From Guyanagaster necrorhizus (taxonomy: Eukaryota > Basidiomycota > Agaricomycetes > Agaricales > Physalacriaceae), in the NCBI RefSeq assembly GCF_019112545.1, contig NW_025064889.1, positions 951,654 to 1,015,653 of the forward strand: a DNA stretch of 64,000 nucleotides, given 5' to 3'. Position numbers and translations under genes: made by a program. Position 1 is the stretch's first letter. Each line of letters begins with the position of its first letter. The notes under the pieces are model-generated. The model saw nothing but the letters and a program-made list of their open reading frames with translations. It was not told the origin of the DNA and did not search any database. Below are positions 1 to 9,180 of the stretch, piece after piece.

Positions 1-1539
1 TAGCCTATAGCATTATTCATCTGACAGGCATTTTGACAAAGCTTGCAAAGGAGGCCTCAGATTTTTAGTGATGAGAGCTAAAGAAATAAAATAAAAAAAG
101 TTTGTTAAGATAAGAGAAAGAACTTATGAAGCTCAAGAATAAAAATGAGCTTTAGAGTATTGACAAAGGGCTCATTGTAGACTATGCAATCATGCTTGTG
201 AATAGTGCATCAGAAGCACTTTATTGAGCCAGAATGAATGCTCCAGCATTGCACATTAGCTCTCTTACAGACATTGCAGATTTCACTCATCTAGAAAAGA
301 AAGTTAATAAATTTAAAAAGTTTGCAAAATAAAAAAATGAAAGGACTTACAAAATAGTTAATCTTGCCAGCCAACTCTCTTGTGAAATAGGTGCCTTTGC
401 ATTCAATAAAAGCCCCAAAGTCTTGATCAGGAACTAAAAGGCCTATAAGCTTTAAATCCTCTAGTAAAAGGGCTCTAAGACTCTTAAAGATAGGCTCTCT
501 CAGGCCACTATATTTGTGAACTTCTTTAGCTCTTCTATGACTTTGTAAGAGCAGCCAGTACTTGGTTTTGAAGCTAGAAGTTCAGAGTCAGAAATAGAAA
601 AATTTATAAAGAAAAAGAAAACAATATATAGCTTACACTGCTTTTATCTTTTTTAGCAATTATAGAATGAGAAAGAGATTTCCTCCAAAGATGTTTTGGG
701 GCAGATGCCTCAACTGCCCTTCTAACTGAGAAAAAGAAATCTGATCAGTTGCAAAATATAAAGATTAGAAACACACTATCTTACATACACTTGTTGCTCA
801 AACCAACAATAGATAGAAGTATCAGCAGATGAGCCTTAATAACTGTATGACTATCACATACAGATGAAACTACTCTCATGCCAAAGATGAGATTATCTAT
901 AACAGAAAGTTTAAAATAAAAACTTTACAAAATAAAAATGTTGTATATTATTTTTAGCTCTTACTGAAAAGAGTAATGCATCTGAACTTTCCCAAAGAAT
1001 ATTAGGAGAACTCACCCTCTCAGTTGAAAAAACTGGAATTTGAAAAGCAAAAGAGTGAGCCTCAATAGATAACTGAGATATTTATATTGAAAGCTTTAAT
1101 CCAAGGCTAAAACTAGGACCATTTAAAAGAAAAATTAAAAAAGAAAATTATATGATACTAAAAGTTCATGTACTGTTAATTATCTGTTTCAGTGCCCTAG
1201 AGGTCAAAATAAAAGAAGCTCCAGCTTTTGAAGGAGAAGGAGGATCCATTAAGACAGAGATTTCAGTCTCAGAAAATGCCAACTCTAGTTAAAGAAAATC
1301 AATGACTATTTCACATTTAAACTAAAGAAAGAAAGAATTAGCAAAATAAAAAGTTCAAAAACAAAAAAAAATATATTGCTTCTATAACAAGAAAATTATA
1401 CTCTTTGCCTGAGTATTTCACCAACTTAACATCAATGGTAGCCAATATGTGCCACAGCTGTTTCTCCCAATGATTCCATTCCTTGTTGAAAAGGAATCTC
1501 TTCTCATTCTTATGCCAGATAAGATATAGCCATTGCCAG
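1..1539. other. AT-rich, CpG-poor stretch with no recognisable gene
   Basis: Very AT-rich sequence with almost no CpG, many A-runs and no reading frame longer than about 80 codons on either strand. Blocks of mixed composition alternate with A/T-rich spacers that end in AG, which could be exons and introns of a heavily mutated gene, but no protein family is recognisable. It was contiguous with 6103-6467 before the retrotransposon at 1545-6097 inserted. Confidence 0.5.
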
Positions 1540-1544
1540 ATAAC
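1540..1544. repeat. Target-site duplication, left copy (ATAAC)
   Basis: The 5 bp directly before the left LTR read ATAAC, and the 5 bp directly after the right LTR (6098-6102) also read ATAAC. A 5-bp duplication is normal for Ty3/gypsy integrases and fixes the element boundaries. Confidence 0.85.
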
Positions 1545-2062
1545 TGTTAAGCCTAAACTCCACATGACTATTAACACATGATAAACAGTTCAGAACCTCA
1601 CACTTTGGGTTAGACTGACTGAGTTCACTGATGTGTTAACAGAGCTGTATGGTCAAGGCATTGCAAGTCACTCAAGATAGGATGGTAGAGAATAAACTTT
1701 AGCTTGAAGCTGGGGTATTACAGTGAGAGCTATGCTACTTAAATACTGTTCTGTTATCGTGCTATAAATAAATGTTTACAAAAGATATTGTTCTGCTGTA
1801 GAGCTGTTACCCCTGCTGTTGCCAGGCTCTCCACAAAAGCTGTTGTCTTGCTGTTATGCTGTTACTGCTGCGCTGCAGTTGGAGGACAAAAAGAGTATTG
1901 TCTCTCCCTTTACAGCGCACAGCCATATGATAAGATAATGACTGACTGGGTTGCTGAGCTAAGCATTCCCATGGTCCTAAGCACTGGCCTAAGTGCCCTG
2001 ACTAAGCAGAGATAGGGGTCATTTCCAAAGGAAAAGAAAAGAAAATAGAGAAAATCATAACA
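1545..2062 (-). repeat. Family A 3' LTR
   Basis: 518-bp LTR that begins TGTTAAG and ends AACA on the plus strand. It matches 5580-6097 along its whole length without gaps. Since the element reads on the minus strand, this is its 3' LTR. It carries a 13-bp element at 1699-1711 that matches the predicted transcript start of the 5' LTR. Confidence 0.9.
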
Positions 2063-2065
2063 TTA

Positions 2066-4890
2066 CCCCCTCTTTAAGACCATCATCCTGATGGTTAAGT
2101 TAGGGTGAGTCTTTCCTGCTGGAAGGAGGTGGGCGATCTGCTGGACCTCTCATCGTTTCAACAGCAGGCTTCAAACGAGTCAAAGAGGTGGTACATTGCT
2201 CTTCACTGTATGTCCCCATCATTTCTGGCTCATCTGTCATAGGGTCATCTTCATCATCCTCTTTAACATGTCCTCTGCTGTTGGCAGGTTGGTTGATGTG
2301 TATCTGGCTAGACATCATCTCCCTTCTGTTTGTCGCCACATCTGTTTTTGCAGATATAATGTTGAACATGACCCTCTTTGTGTCCAGTTTATTGATCCTG
2401 TGTTCATAGTCCCAAATGGCATCTTCCGCATTCATGTGTTTTTCATTGACTCATTGGTTTGATTCTGGTCCATATCTCTTCCAGCTGACTAAATAGTCAA
2501 TGGTCGTTTTTATGCCTCTGCCTTGTACTTTAACCTTTCAGGTTTTGTGGTTTAGCACTTTATTGATTTTGTAGTGTTTCTCATCATTGATGAGTTCTGC
2601 CGGCAGTGGAGGTGGTTTTTCTTGGTTTGGAAAGGCTGGTGCCATATATAGTGTTAATAATGTTTCATTGAAAACATTATGGATCCTCCAGATTGTAGGA
2701 AGTTGCAATTTATATGTGGATTTGCCAATTTTGGTGGTGACTTTGAATGGACCCATTCATTTGTCAGCCAATTTCTGTTTTGGCCTTGGTAGGTGAAGGT
2801 TCGTAGTATCAAGCCAAACCCTATCATTGATTGAATACTGATGTGCTGCCTGTTGGTGCTTGTCATACTGCTTCTTCATTGTTGAGGCAGCTTTTTCGAG
2901 GGCCTTGTTTGTTTCATCATAGATTTTTGCCATTGTTGTTGCAAAGTCCATTGATGCCAGTGTTGTTGTGTGAACACGTTCTGTTTTTGCTATTGGTGGG
3001 TTTCATCTGTAATTCACAAAGAACGGTGTTTTACCCGTTGCGGAGTGAATTCTGTTGTTGTGTTGGAATGCAGCTAGTGTGAGCCATTCCGTCCAGTTGT
3101 CTTGTCGGTACCTGATGAAAAGTCGCAGGTACTTTTCAATCTCTTGGTTGGCCTGTTCCATTTGGCCATCCATTTGTGGATGATATGCCATTGAGGCATT
3201 TCTCTTGATATTCAGGAGTTGGTACAAATCATCCAAGAATTTAGAGACAAATTGTGGTCCTCTATCTGAAATCACTATCTGAGGCATGCCATACTTTGCA
3301 TAAACCTCATCTCATAGTATTTTCGCTCATCCTTCAGATGTCAATTCTGTTGAGCAGGCGATCAGAATGATCGCCTTCGAGAAGCGATTGACTATGACAA
3401 TGATAGCATCATAGCTGTCACTATCAGGAAGTCTGGTTATCATATCTACCAAGATGTGGGTCCATGGTAATGAGGGGACTTTGTTCGGATGCAGTGAGGC
3501 TGCTCTGGGTTGTGTTGAAGTCTTGCCTCACTAGCAAATCTCGCAAGCCTTGACATATTGGGTGATATCATGGTCTATTTTTGGCCACCAATATTCCCTC
3601 AAGACTAATTCCTTGGTTTTAGCGATCCCAGGGTGTCCAGCAGTTGCATGATCATGATATGTGGTGATGATATCACCCTGCAGTCTTTGATCCCTTGGGA
3701 TGTAGATCTGTTCATCATAACAGATCAATCCCCCTTCTTTCTTTAGCTCATGCTCATGGTTGAGTGATGAGGCAATTCTTTGATCCCATTTATGGGGATC
3801 CCAAGTAGCACTCTTGATGCATTCATGCATCTCTTCTTCAGTGGGCATGATTATTACCTGGAAATGCTTCAGTTGTAATAATATGACCTCCTTGTTGTCA
3901 TCTCCTCCTTGGTTATGATCTGCCCAGCGGCTGAGGAAATCAGCTTTCTTGTTTGCTACTTCAGCTTTGTGATGGAGTGTATACTCATACTGTGATAGTT
4001 CTGTGACCCATCTGGCTTGTCTGTGATTAAGCTTTTGCGGTTGTCAGAAATATCAAAGATTCTGATGATCAGTCCAGATTTCAAAAGTGTGATTGGCTCC
4101 AATGAGATAATGCCACCATTCAGCAAGAGCGAGCATTATGGCAAGGAGTTCTTTGTCATAGATTTTGTAGTTGCGCTCTGTTACTGTCAATGCTTTTGAT
4201 ATAAAGGCGACAGGTCACTATTTGCCATCTTGTTCCTGAGAGAGTACTGCTCTGACTATGCCTTCGCTAGAGTTGGCTTCCACCTGGAACTTCCCATCTT
4301 GGCTAGGGATCACCAGGATGATGTCTTCTGCTAGGTGGCATTTAAGATCGTTGAATGCTGCCCATTGGGAAATTCTCCAGCTCCATGGGGAATTTCTGGT
4401 TAATTGCATCATTAGTTGAACGATTTTGCTGTAATCTCGGATAAACCATTGGTAGAAGTTGGTGAATCCAAGGAACGATTGCAGCTCCTTCTTCTTGGTC
4501 AGTTCCAGCCATTTGGTTACTCCCACCACTTTGACAGGGTCCATTCTGATGCTTTCTTCACTGATTATGACTCCAAGGTATTCAGTTTCTAATACCTTGA
4601 ATTCACATTTCTCAGCCTTGAAGAAGAGTCGGTGCTTCCTCATTAAAGATAATACTTGGCATACTATCTGTTGGTGTTCCTTCTTGGTTTTAGACATGAT
4701 GAATATGTCGTCCAAGTAGATTGTGACCTTTCCTGTGGCAATGAGATCCTTGAAGATGTTGTTCATCATCCACTGGAAGGTGGCTGATGAATTAGTTAGT
4801 CTGAAAAACATAACCATCAGTTCGAACAAACCATGGTTGGTTCGAAAAGTGGCCTTCCACTCATCGCCTTCCTTGATATCGGACCTCATC
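2066..4890 (-). pseudogene. Family A pol remnant: RT, RNase H, integrase, chromodomain
   Basis: Degraded polyprotein on the minus strand. Reverse transcriptase is seen at about 4890-4440 with an intact YLDD box, followed by the connection and RNase H region (about 4440-4000, ending before the usual end of the domain). Integrase follows with the His-Cys region at about 3690-3530 (GHPG, CEIC-like ends) and core motifs (QIVISDRGPQF, NRIHSATGKTPFF) at about 3290-3000. The C-terminal part ends in a chromodomain-like segment (YLVSWK, then MNAEDAIWDYE) at about 2510-2400. Stops and frame changes interrupt it in several places. Many lesions fit TGG or CGA turning into TGA. Confidence 0.85.
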
Positions 4891-5523
4891 CCTGTTGGTG
4901 TCATCAAAGAAGGGGTTGAGACTACTGACCCTTGTTCCCCTTCCACTACTTCTTGTTGACAAGGCATGTCAGAGTTGATGCCTGTTAGTACTTCTAGTCC
5001 TTGGAGCCATCCAAACAGCATCCAGGGAGTCTCTAGCCTAGCACCCAATTCCAGACTGGGCAATGGTAGTTCTTGATGCAGTGATGCTGCACTCAGGGAA
5101 GGGGATGGGGGTGTCAGATTGGATTCATCGAAACTCTGTAGCCCAAGGGTTTCCAGGGTCTCAGATGATTGCTGACGGGGGTTTTAGAGGGTACTCATGC
5201 TGTTGATGCTGCTCCTCTTCTTCCCTAGAATGTTCTTCAGTCAAGCCCCTAGGCTCGTCTTCTGTTTCTTTGGGGTGTCAGATGGAGTTTCAGACAGAGG
5301 CAGGGATGTCATGGAGAGGGAGGTCTGGTGTGACATTTTGGAGTATTGTATGGATATGCTGGAATTCTTGATAGTGTTGAATGGCCCAGGTGGTAATAGA
5401 TTGGCGTCCATGGCACAGCTGTATGATCACCAATAAACTGATCAAGGTTCCAATGATAGAAGCCAAGAGTTCGAAGAACTCATGAGTAAAGTTTAGATCA
5501 GACAGATTTAGAGCAGGGGGCAT
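4890..5523 (-). pseudogene. Family A gag N-terminal remnant fused to RT
   Basis: The minus-strand reading from about 5523 down to about 4890 matches, piece by piece, the gag-like stretch at about 16.6-17.13 kb (both contain DNA for 'cccaagggtttccagggtc' on the plus strand). It then runs without a break into RT sequence (KEGDEWKATF). The same RT sequence in the other family A copy is preceded by normal RT (KLDVQWEYNN). The join is therefore an internal deletion that removed the rest of gag, the protease and the RT start. Confidence 0.7.
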
Positions 5524-5565
5524 TCAGTTTCTCAGCACAGTTGGGCCTGAGAAAGGGAAGCAAGA

Positions 5566-5578
5566 AGCTTCAAGCTAA
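5566..5578 (-). promoter_or_regulatory. Self-priming-type primer binding site
   Basis: The 13 bp agcttcaagctaa on the plus strand lie one base inside the 5' LTR edge, where the primer binding site belongs. They are an exact inverted match to 5734-5746 within the 5' LTR. No tRNA 3' end is apparent. The matching LTR segment begins 34 bp after the LTR TATA box, i.e. at the expected 5' end of the transcript. This is the arrangement of the Tf1/sushi group, where the folded mRNA 5' end primes reverse transcription. Confidence 0.75.
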
Positions 5579-5579
5579 T

Positions 5580-6097
5580 TGTTAAGCCCAAACTCCATGT
5601 GACTATTAACATATGATAAACAGTTTAGAACCTTGCACTTTGGGTTAGACTGACTGAGTTCACTGATGTGTTAACAGAGCTGTGTGGTCAAGGCATTGCA
5701 AGTCACTCAAGATAGGATGGTAGAGAATAAACTTTAGCTTGAAGCTGGGGTATTACAGTGAGAGCTATGCTACTTAAATACTGTTCTGTTATCATGCTAT
5801 AAATAAATGTTCACAAAAGATATTGTTCTGCTGTAGAGCTGTTACTCCTGCTGTTGCCAGACTCTCCACAAAAGCTGTTGTCTTGCTGTTATACTGTTAC
5901 TGCTGCGCCGCAGTTAGAGGACAAAAGGAGTATTGTCTCTCCCTTCACAGTGCACAGCCACATGATAAGACAATGATCGACTGGGTTGCTGAGCTAAGTA
6001 TTCCCACAGTCCTAAGCACTGGCCTAAGTGCTCTGACTAAGCAGAGATAGGGGTTATTTCCAAAGGAAAAGAAAAGAAAATAGAGAAAATCATAATA
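5580..6097 (-). repeat. Family A 5' LTR
   Basis: 518-bp LTR, the right-hand copy on the plus strand and the 5' LTR of the minus-strand element. It holds a TATA-like box (sense TATTTAAG, 5773-5780) and the predicted transcription start near 5746. It ends AATA where the other LTR has AACA, one more transition. ATAAC follows directly as the target duplication. Confidence 0.9.
5773..5780 (-). promoter_or_regulatory. LTR TATA box of family A
   Basis: Sense TATTTAAG, 34 bp upstream of the conserved AGCTTCAAGCTAA. The same spacing is seen in the diverged LTR at 24996-25526 (TATATAAG at 25326, AGCTTCAAGCTAA at 25360), which supports both as core promoter elements. Confidence 0.6.
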
Positions 6098-6102
6098 ATA
6101 AC

Positions 6103-6467
6103 TGAGACAGAGTATTCCCAAACATTCATGTGAAGAGCTTTCTCACAAGAATCTGATATATGGATCAGACAATGGCAAAAGGTGATCAGAGTATTAGTGA
6201 GAGATATAGAAAGTAAAGACATGTGAAAGATGAAAAGGTGCAACTGAGAAACAAAGCTAAGATATGTCAGCAAAGTGGGACATAAAAAAGTTTGTGAACT
6301 TTATATTCTAAGAGACTATGCATAGACCAAGATTAATGCTAGCAACTAAAAGTTCATAAACTTTACAAACATTTTTGCCTCAAATAAAAAAGCCTCTTCT
6401 GATAGGTGAAGAACACTCAGCTAAACTTCATAAACTTCTTAGTGTGACCAAGAATATAATTAGACAC
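6103..6467. other. AT-rich stretch without recognisable gene
   Basis: Continues the composition of 1-1539. No frame or repeat is recognised in it. It ends at the left edge of a family B LTR. Confidence 0.4.
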
Positions 6468-6966
6468 TATTAAGAAAATGCCAATTGATTGAGCTTGAGT
6501 GCATACATGGAGACTGACAGAGTGCATGAGTGTTAATAAAGCTATTAGCAACATCACTCTTGAGTTAAGGCATAAGAATTTAGATTGACAGAATGGAGTT
6601 CTATTGGAGAAGTGAAAAAAAGTGTCTTTCAGAGTAGAATCTGATGGACAAGATAGAGAGGAGCTGAAGTGAGCAAAAAGTGTAGATAGCTATCTAAGTT
6701 GATATTTAAACTGAGTAATTACAATAATTGTACATGGTTTATATACTATTAGTAGTTAATTCTGAATTAGAGTCCATTGGATTCCAGTGTCAGTTGTTTG
6801 CTATTATTTTTGGAGTCTAAATACTACAATATAAAATGCAGATATGAAATGATAATGATAAAATAAAATTAATAGTTAATAGAAAATAGGAGGAGTTTGG
6901 TGAAACTTAATGATTAAATCTGTGGTTAGTTGAAGTGATATGGAGGCTGGCAGCATGCATGTAACA
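6468..6966 (-). repeat. Family B LTR, copy 1
   Basis: About 499 bp, colinear with 28676-29175 and, inverted, with 31993-32487. Shared blocks include cttgagtgcatg near the start and aataaagctattagcaa. The sense strand is minus, judged from the TATA-containing orientation of the 31993 copy. To its right lies the family B purine tract (minus-sense ggaggatac), so this is a 3' LTR with internal sequence on its right. Confidence 0.85.
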
Positions 6967-6980
6967 GTATCCTCCTATTA

Positions 6981-7690
6981 GTGTTCTTGCCCTCAAGAGT
7001 GCAGATCCCAATACCCAGTAGGAAGGCATATAGCAGAAAAAATTTTTATATCATAGGAGTTTTGCTTTTTAACTATAACCATCATCTTCTCTTTTTCCTG
7101 AATATGCTATCTGTTAGATCTTATTGTCTCTTAAAAACTCCTGAGCCTCTGCTGCAAGAGTTGACCTTTAATAGCTCTCAAGAGACTAAAGAATTATTTT
7201 GTTTGAAATAGCAAACTAGAGAGGATGAGTTTGTAGAGACTGTAGAGAGCTATTTATAATAGCAAAGGAAGTAGAAAAGGAAGGAGAGGGTTTGGGTGAA
7301 CCATATGGCCTAAAAAATATAGAAGAGGGAGCAGAAAGAGAAATTAGAACAGAAGAAAGAGGAGGTTCAGTGGACAGTAATATTGAAAAGGTTGAATAAG
7401 GATATAGAGAAGTTTGTAGAGAAAGGCTTAGCTATTACACTTTAAGATCTGGATGGATATCAGAAAAGATGAAGGGAGATGGATTCTATTTGTACCAAGT
7501 AGCTACATACTTATACTATTTGTAGAGTGGCATGTAATAAGACAAAGGTAACTAACAAAGACAATGTAAAATATTGAAAGAAAGAGGGAGGCTAACTAAT
7601 AGTGATAAGTAAACACTGTATAGACAAAGAAAGGTAAAAGCAAAGTAAAGTAACAAAGAAAATGATCAAAGAAATGGTCTAGAGAGGGTG
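6981..7690 (+). pseudogene. Family B antisense ORF remnant, copy 1
   Basis: The plus-strand reading inside a minus-sense element starts with a stretch containing PEPLLQELT and KELFCLK. It is followed after a stop by EDEFVETVESYL and then Lys/Glu-rich segments (KREQKEKLEQKKEEVQ). The same protein order, PEPFMQALT, KEIFCLE, stop, EDEYQKAIEWH and a charged coiled coil, is found in the second copy at 31838 down to 30600 on the minus strand. Its function is unknown. Several stops make this copy non-functional. Confidence 0.6.
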
Positions 7691-7729
7691 AATCCTCTAC
7701 ATCCCATACAAACTTCAATTTTCAGTCTT

Positions 7730-8257
7730 CAGGCCAAAATATGCATTGTATCATGTGTTGTTGATATCATCATCAAAATGTCCCATGAGGTGTGATGTAT
7801 CTGTGAACTCAGTGATCTTAAACTCATTCTTTGACCTCATATAGTAGGGTACAAGCCAAAAATATGCTCCTTCTTGGGTGCACTGGACTACAACCATGAG
7901 ACCAAAGTAGCAAGAATGAAACTTTCTGTTGATGCCGACTTTGATTTTTTTGTTAAGGACAAGGACTAGAGCATCAGGCTTGAAGTCATAGTTATGAATG
8001 ATGTTTATAAATCACTGCTGAAAGTCCTTAATCAATTGAAATCTGGCTCTGATGATGCAGTGCTCAAGATTAGCTAAGTCTTCATCTCGTTTCTCAAGTT
8101 GACATACATGCATATACAATAGCTTAGACTCAGATATTTTTCTGATGATCTTAGAGAATAAGAATGTTATGAGCAGGATGTCAAATGAGAGGAGTAGTTC
8201 AACACCATTGAAGAGGATCTGAGCATACACAAGATGAAAACAGATATAGCAGAGCAT
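7730..8257 (-). pseudogene. Gypsy integrase C-terminal remnant (family C type)
   Basis: The minus-strand reading begins with a helical segment (ARFQLIKDFQQ), then after a stop gives NYDFKPDALVLVLNKKI, HSCYFGLMVVVQ and YFWLVPYYMRS. This is the pattern of the GPF/Y-type integrase C-terminal domain of Agaricomycete gypsy elements (xPGDLVLVRN, RYLGPxxVxx, AFRLIPY). It differs from the chromodomain end of families A and B. The core domain is absent upstream and family B sequence abuts it, so it is a fragment. Confidence 0.55.
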
Positions 8258-9180
8258 TATCCACTGTTCACACTCACACTAACACACACATAAAACTCTT
8301 AGTTCATAGAGGGATTATAATGCGATAAAAATAGTAATCAACAGATATAATTGTCTTTTTCAATGAGATCACAGTGTGTGAACAGTAATAGTGCACTTAC
8401 AACAGTCCGAGGCCTTTCTAAGTCTCACAGCTTTTTGTTTTATCAAAACAAGAGGTGGCAACTGGTGTTACCAGGCCTCAAGACAAAGGATACTGCAGTT
8501 CAATACAATATGTCAAAACACTCCTTCAAAACTCTCAAATGGTTCCAAACACAGCTCAGATCAACTCAAATCCCTAACACACACAATACACAACTCAATG
8601 CTTTGCACTCTAAGCAAAAACCAATCACAAACATGTCCACAAGTGACCAGAAGCATAGATCTCTGTTCACAAGTTTCCAAACCAACCGTAGACCCACAGG
8701 ATTCAAACCTATGCGATCTAAAGACACAAACACAATAAAACCCTATCCAACAGACCAAAGGGTTTGAACCTCTGCCACCTGTAGTGCTGTGCATCACAAA
8801 TATCTTAAAAACTCAAGATGATGCTCTTCAGACACTGCTCTCTTATTCTCAGGTTACAGTGCAATCCAAAACCTTTTATTAAACTGGGCTCAAGTCCTTC
8901 ACAAGCTTTAATACCTCACTTGGTTCTCATAGTGCTCTTAGTGATATCAATAATCAGTTTATTCTCTCATCTGGAGTTACTAACACAAACCCAGAGCTAG
9001 AGTGCAAAGCTTTCTGTGTCCAATACACCGCAACTGTGGAGAGTCAGAAAACTACTCCCTCTAGTCATACAATACCATATTTAAATACTCTACTAGGATA
9101 CTTACTAATACAATCCTATTATGGTATCCTCAAAGTGTGAGACTCCATGCCAGATCCTACAGATATTATTCACATGCATA
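8258..9180. other. Unassigned repeat-region sequence with two tRNA B-box-like sites
   Basis: No recognisable gene. A plus-strand frame from 8351 to 8767 is open for 138 codons but is rich in Thr/Ser/Gln, resembles nothing and is probably chance. On the minus strand two sites 61 bp apart look like RNA polymerase III B boxes (ggtttgaatcc at about 8698-8708 and ggttcaaaccc at about 8762-8772). A TATA-like tatttaaatac lies near 9070. Confidence 0.3.

Larger units (their letters stand above)
1545..6097 (-). mobile_element. Family A LTR retrotransposon (chromovirus), internally deleted, complete ends
   Basis: This Ty3/gypsy element lies on the minus strand, bounded by two 518-bp LTRs and flanked by the target duplication ATAAC. 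In sense order it holds the 5' LTR (5580-6097), a primer site (5566-5578), a gag N-terminal part, an abrupt join into the middle of reverse transcriptase near 4.88 kb, then RNase H, integrase and a chromodomain-like C-terminus. A purine tract (sense aaagaggggg) lies at about 2066-2075, then the 3' LTR (1545-2062). Gag C-terminus, protease and the start of RT are missing, so the copy could not move by itself. The internal region is only about 3.5 kb. The LTRs differ at 28 positions by my hand count, all transitions, with no indel. Confidence 0.9.

Noticed and set aside
1788..2015. 75-codon Cys/Val/Ala-rich frame in each family A LTR (also 5823-6050)
   Set aside because: Present in both LTRs only because the LTRs are copies. 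It is antisense to the element and has no features of a real protein.
8351..8767. 138-codon plus-strand frame
   Set aside because: Thr/Ser/Gln/Lys-rich without any known motif, in CpG-free repeat sequence where stops on this strand are rare by composition. Not convincing as a gene.
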